Shown here in pieces: positions 59,798 to 64,000 of a stretch of 64,000 bases of DNA. The position numbers and the translations under genes are program-made. Within the stretch, counting starts at the first letter, position 1, and the number at the start of each line of letters is the position of its first letter. Origin of the DNA: Drosophila miranda (Eukaryota; Arthropoda; Insecta; Diptera; Drosophilidae); the NCBI RefSeq assembly GCF_003369915.1, contig NW_022881614.1, forward strand, positions 25,336,336 through 25,400,335, written 5' to 3'. The notes under the pieces are model-generated. The model saw only the letters and a program-made list of their open reading frames with translations, searched no databases and had not been told where the DNA came from.

Positions 59798-61167
59798 CAG
59801 TCAAGGAAAAAAGTCAACATACAGCACCGATTTTTCAATATTTCGGGTTTTCGCAATGAAAATTAAAAAAGTTGGTATGCCATTATTTAGGACTCTTAAA
59901 GTTATTATTATTTCAGAAAAAAAACTTAAACAAAAATTATGTATACTAAAGTTACAACGAAAAAACATAAAATGTTCACGGAAAAAAGTGTACATACAGC
60001 CTCTATGCTTTTGTATTATAGTCTCAAAGTCATCTTAATATTAATACTTTTTATACTTTTAATATTTGGTTGGTCCACCATTGCCATCTATTACAGCCTG
60101 TAGTCGTCGGGGCATCGATGCCACCAAATTTTCGGTTGTTGTGGGCGGAACTTCGGCCCAAGCTCGAATGAGGGCGGCTTTGAGGCTTTCCCGACTGCTG
60201 TTATACTTCCGTACCAATCTTTCTAAAATGTCCCAAAGATGTTCGATTGGGTTAAGGTCTGGCGATTGGGGTGGTGAACGAAGCTGTCTTGGGGCATAAT
60301 ACAGCAACCAATCACTCACAACATGTGCGGTGTGCTTTGGATCGTTGTCCTGTTGGAAGATCCAACTGCTTCCCAGGCTCAATGAATTCACCGATGTTTC
60401 CAAATTTTCTTCCAATATCTTCTTATACTGGAAGCGATCCATATTCCCTTCCACAAACACCAAATTACCTACTCCAGGCGACGCCATAGCGCCCCAAACC
60501 ATTACACTACCACCTCCATGCTTGACGGTGGGTATTATGTTTATAGGGTCAAGAGCGGTGTTTGCCTTTCTCCAAACTCTGGAACGGCCATCACTTCCGA
60601 AAATATTGTATTTACTTTCATCTGTAAATAAAACGCTTTTCCAAAAGTTTGGATCCTTATTTAAGTGCGCTTTGGCGAATTCCAGGCGCAAAATCCGATT
60701 CTTTTCTGAAATCAATGGTTTCTTTCGTGGAACTCGGCTCTTGAAACCATCCTTGTGCAAAAAATTGGCATCAAATTGGCCTCAAAGCCGCCCTCATTCG
60801 AGCTTGGGCCGAAGTTCCGCCCACAACAACCGAAAATTTGGTGGCATCGATGCCCCGACGACTACAGGCTGTAATAGATGCCAATGGTGGACCAACCAAA
60901 TATTAAAAGTATAAAAAGTATTAATATTAAGATGACTTTGAGACTATAATACAAAAGCATAGAGGCTGTATGTACACTTTTTTCCGTGAACATTTTATGT
61001 TTTTTCGTTGTAACTTTAGTATACATAATTTTTGTTTAAGTTTTTTTTCTGAAATAATAATAACTTTAAGTGTCCTAAATAATGGCATACCAACTTTTTT
61101 AATTTTCATTGCGATAACCCGAAATATTGAAAAATCGGTGCTGTATGTTGACTTTTTTCCTTGACTG
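59798..61167 (-). mobile_element. Tc1-like transposon with 388-bp inverted arms, rearranged
   Basis: Starts CAGTCAAGG and ends CCTTGACTG, flanked by TA dinucleotides (59796-59797 and 61168-61169), the Tc1/mariner target duplication. Each terminal repeat holds two direct copies of a GGAAAAAAGT..ACATACAGC word (the IR/DR arrangement). The inverted identity extends far past a normal terminal repeat: 59798-60185 matches about 60780-61167 almost base for base and includes the 3' end of the transposase gene. It lies in the second intron of the membrane-protein gene at 59571-61677. Confidence 0.92.
60059..60760 (-). pseudogene. Tc1-like DD34E transposase, N-terminally truncated
   Basis: Open frame of 233 codons holding the catalytic domain: Asp in LFTDESKYN, Asp in FQQDNDPKHTA and Glu in SPDLNPIEHLW, the DD34E triad of Tc1-type enzymes. 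The C terminus is complete (GGPTKY). Upstream of GFKSRVPRKKPLISEKNR the N-terminal paired-like DNA-binding domain (about 100 residues in relatives) is missing, replaced by an inverted copy of the element's own other end. It therefore cannot bind its ends and should be inactive. Confidence 0.88.
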
Positions 61168-61860
61168 TAGATATAGAGCCACATATTGAAAACATACTTA
61201 TCGGCACTCTTATAAATCCTGAGGGGATATTAGGCCACAAATGTGCCAGGTTGATTAGCACAAATCCTGCCAAGAAGTAATACAAATCTGATTCATGGGA
61301 CACCAGCAAAGATATGTTGATTTTTTGAGTGATGTTTTCCAAATTCATGTTCGTGGCAAAGTGAAAGGCGGCCACCAGGCCAAGCATAGAAACCGTCGCC
61401 GTAGACACATTATTGGTCCAGCTTACATAATTTTCTATGGGTGCACGATAGATTAATCTATACGTATCCGGCAACCGGTCATTAAACAGAAGCTTTCTTT
61501 CCACATCGGGGGCCGGCGCCGCATTCCGCAACTTGCATCGCAGGGAACTTGTTCTGAAAGAAAATAAAATGTACATTGTTCAGCTAAATTATAAGATAGT
61601 ACTTACTTCAGGCTTCTGTGGAGCCTTGTGGCTGCGCTGGGTCCTAATTTAACAAATTTTAAGATAGCAGCACACATTTGTTTTTTTTTAAGTTGCTTAA
61701 ACAGCTGTTCAGCGTTGCCACCTCTAATAAAAGGGAGTATTTTAAACAGTATATTTTACTTTCGCTTCTTTTAGACAAGATCCAATAAAAGCAAGTATTT
61801 AAAATAAGACAGTCAAGTAGAAACTAATTAATTCATTCATTAATCGAATAAAACTACTAT

Positions 61861-61975
61861 TAAGCTAGAAATATTCGACGAAATATCAAAAACGAGGAAT
61901 TTCTATGAGGGAACTTGAATAATTTGTCAGTGTATTTATGGTATATTTTGGTATATTTCTGAGGGTCGATAAGTC
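61861..61975 (+). promoter_or_regulatory. Motif 6-type promoter module upstream of the RRM gene
   Basis: ATATTCGACGAAATATC, AAAAACGAGGAATT, GGGAACTTGAATAA and GGTATATTTTGGTATATTTC followed by GAGGGTCGATAAG. It lies about 80-190 bp before the ATG at 62053. It carries the same ordered words as 22785-22905 (Not1) and, reversed, 6912-7020. Confidence 0.6.
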
Positions 61976-62052
61976 AAATTTTTTGTGATAAATAAACAAA
62001 ACAAAAATCAAGAGAGACAAAATTTATTTCAAAATACAGTTTTCTTTAAGTT

Positions 62053-63812
62053 ATGGATTTAAAACGCTGCCCCCCGGCAATTGGCATCGGAGCAGATTCC
62101 AAACGACCCAAGAAGAACATCCAGGATAAGGGCATCGAGATACCGGGCGATGGGAATCCACCAAATTTGCCGCCGTGCAGCCCCGACAACTGCTCCGTTT
62201 CCTTACCTGAGTCACATGTATCTCCGAAGACCGCCGTTGGAGCGCAGCCCGGCTCATGGCAAGCAGAGTCTATCAATTCTGATTGCGACACAGGCCCGCT
62301 TTCGGAATTTGATAGGAATTCTCTATGGAAGAAAGGTACGCTGTCACAGATCTTACGTATGCTTTATTGCGTGTAATAAAACATTTTGTTGGCTCAGATA
62401 TTCACGGGAACAAACTGTCGCGGCGGGAGATGGCAAGGGTACGTCGAATGGAGTCGCTCAAGTGTTTGGAGATGGAGCGCGAGTTGGGCTCGAAGTCTTG
62501 CGAATATACCGCCTCTGTTGTACTGGTTATTCGTTTTCCTGACCCTGAAATATCCACAGCCATGGTGGCTGGACTATCCCCGGCAGTCAGTGATGTAGGT
62601 GTGCCCAGTCGCTTGGAGCCGCGCTACTGCATGGTTCACCTGAAGATAGGAGCGGACGTGGACTCGACAATAAGCGAGATCAATCAGGTGCGATTTGGCA
62701 ACGGCTTTCTGGTGGCAGAGCGCAAAGAATTTTCCGATGAAGAGGAGGCAAAATTAATCGACCCCTGCAGTCTGTATGTGTCTAATATACCCTTCCACAT
62801 GACCACATCGGCCATTAAGGGATTCTTTGTAAGATCCATGCGAGTGGATGTTGGCGTCCTCAGGACGGAGAAGCGTGCCCGCTACGCCTTTGTCCGCTAC
62901 GCTACAACCGAACTAGCCAGAGAGGCATTTAGGGAGTTGTCCAGGAGACCTTGTCTGTCCAATCGCACACTAACTGTTCGCTTTCGGCGTATTAAAAAGC
63001 GACCCAGCCAGTTCAAATTGCAGCCCAACCCATCGAACCTCACAATAAACACACTGGCCACTGACGATGACGATGCGGCTGACGCCGACTGCAAAGTTAT
63101 CTCCCCTCCACCTGTTGAGTCAATCACAATCAGCGACAGCGATGGAAACTGCTCTGATTCGAATGGTGCCACCAAAGAAAAGGCCAAGCGCAAGAGCAAA
63201 ATGAGTGAGCACGAGATGGAGATCCAAAAACTGAAGCTACAAATGGCTGAATATGGTGCCATCATAAAGAGCTTGCAGGCCAGACAAGATATTTCAGGTA
63301 GGTAGACAGGTTGTGTGATGCATTGTGTTCCATTACGATTACTTTTTTGTGTGTCTGTTTTGTTGAATTTCAGCAGATTTGTCGCCAAAATTGGAGCCTA
63401 GCTCATATCCGGAAATGTGCAGGTATGCAAAGGGTCCTACTCCCGTCCACCTGATACAAGACATCAAAGCGGAGTGTGCCTATTTGGGTCTACCAGAGGT
63501 CACCGCAGAGCCCGAACCTGCTTTTCGCCCTACGACGTTACCTATAGACAAGCCTGGCCAGGATGATGATCCTAAAAAGCCAAAAAGTAAAATGAAGCGG
63601 ACCTATAGCCTAATATTGTTATGCCACTCCTCTCATCCTACTTAGAATCATTTTTTCTTGGCCGGATGCTTTCAGGTCTTGCCAGACTCGCCAAAAGCCC
63701 AAAACCGGCCGACGAGAAGACCACAGCTTCAAAGGCTACCCAAGCCTCCCCGGAAAAGGACGCACGACTGGAGGAGCTTTACGCTCAGTTGGAAACCGAC
63801 ATCGATACCTAA
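62053..63812 (+). CDS. RRM-domain RNA-binding protein, four coding exons
   Basis: Exons 62053-62335, 62398-63297, 63374-63586 and 63676-63812 join in phase to 510 residues plus stop. The N-terminal 95 residues are Pro/Ser-rich and probably disordered. A helical region follows. One RRM lies near residues 220-295: RNP2 LYVSNI and RNP1 RYAFVRY with the usual spacing, ending LTVRFRRI. After it come an acidic Ser/Asp stretch, a basic KEKAKRKSKM patch and a coiled-coil-like helix (EIQKLKLQMAEYGAIIKSL). The C terminus is charged. The third exon starts at a CAGCAG tandem acceptor, so two isoforms differing by one residue are possible. No lesion was found. I do not recognise the D. melanogaster name. 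A Motif 6-type module lies just upstream. Confidence 0.85.
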
Positions 63813-64000
63813 TTTCTCATTAGGTGTGCGGGTCTCTTAAAAATTTTTCGTGCTGTGCAACAATTTCACCCATTGTGAATAACAATTGTATTGTACATAT
63901 ACTATTTGTTCGGGCCAGCCGCTGAAGAATAACCGTAACTTTAACATTATTATTGTATGAGCAGAGAGAGCCGCCTATGTTGTAAAACGTTGACGTTCTG
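63813..64000 (+). other. 3' flank of the RRM gene
   Basis: Noncoding, probably 3' UTR. No canonical AATAAA before the window end. TGTACATA near 63892 is a Pumilio-like word. Confidence 0.4.

Larger units (their letters stand above)
59571..61677 (-). pseudogene. Small mitochondrial-type membrane protein (TMEM186-like?), frameshifted
   Basis: Minus-strand exons 61607-61677, 61198-61553 and 59571-59769. Exon 1 encodes a presequence-like start (MCAAILKFVKLGPSAATRL). Exon 2 encodes IYRAPIENYVSWTNN and two hydrophobic helices (STATVSMLGLVAAFHFA and YYFLAGFVLINLAHL). Exon 3 encodes YGAVYGSQLPLGTVKHYF and ends HQLFAEK. The donor at 61198 is in phase 2 only if the frame RIYKSADK is read, whereas the incoming frame reads a different protein; exon 2 length confirms a one-phase error. 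So a frameshifting deletion lies near 61220, just before the donor. The overall layout suggests a TMEM186-type inner-membrane protein, but this name is tentative. A Tc1-like transposon fills the second intron. Confidence 0.6.

Noticed and set aside
62046-62291. Minus-strand open frame opposite the RRM gene first exon
   Set aside because: Antisense to a well-supported exon with joining splice phases.
1-64000. tRNA, rRNA, CRISPR or bacterial operon features
   Set aside because: No cloverleaf with intact A and B boxes, no rRNA sequence and no spaced direct repeats were seen; the window is insect nuclear DNA.

Overview
This is eukaryotic, insect DNA, almost certainly from a Drosophila of the obscura group. 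The introns are short GT-AG introns, the spacers are AT-rich and full of TACATATG-type microsatellites, and the genes read as clear orthologues of D. melanogaster genes: the cathepsin L gene Cp1, the CCR4-NOT scaffold Not1 and a decayed odorant receptor that looks like Or45b. As far as I recall, these three lie on D. melanogaster 2R (Muller element C). INE-1/DINE-1-type Helitrons of the kind described as SGM, ISX and ISY in obscura-group flies are present in five copies.

Layout, left to right. 1-1514: one partial and one full Helitron, the second ending about 55 bp from the Cp1 stop codon. 1570-5776: Cp1 (minus strand, 3 coding exons, open). 5.8-8.1 kb: Cp1 upstream DNA, with a CLEAR/M-box site, and old duplicated repeats. 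8099-18817: a 10.7-kb Ty3/gypsy-class LTR retrotransposon with near-identical LTRs, a tRNA-Lys primer site, an open gag, a broken pol, a nested Helitron and an extra unidentified ORF before the 3' LTR. 19.3-22.0 kb: two pseudogenes, one unrecognised (plus) and one HAD-type 5'-nucleotidase of the NT5DC family (minus). 23564-33548: Not1 (plus, 10 coding exons, 2548 codons, fully open). 36.0-38.2 kb: two full Helitrons head to head. 40135-41977: an alkaline phosphatase gene with a premature stop (minus). 42734-44109: the odorant receptor pseudogene (minus). 44.1-55.2 kb: mostly noncoding, with one candidate TATA-driven micro-ORF. 55258-56255: a SAM-like protein gene with a 1-bp frameshift. 59571-61677: a small probable mitochondrial membrane protein gene (minus) with a frameshift and a Tc1-like transposon in its intron. 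62053-63812: an intact four-exon RRM gene.

The most informative feature is the contrast between genes. Broadly required ones (Not1, Cp1, the RRM gene) are open over their whole length. The 5'-nucleotidase, alkaline phosphatase, odorant receptor, SAM-like and small membrane protein genes carry stops, frameshifts or deletions, and transposons are inserted between and within them. This is what is expected of a non-recombining, degenerating chromosome. In Drosophila miranda, Muller C is fused to the Y as a young neo-Y, so a neo-Y origin is my leading hypothesis. It is an inference; a low-recombination autosomal region of a related species is the main alternative.

Exon boundaries were chosen by reading splice sites and checking that codon phases join. 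No alignment or database search was run, and gene names rest on recognition of protein sequence.
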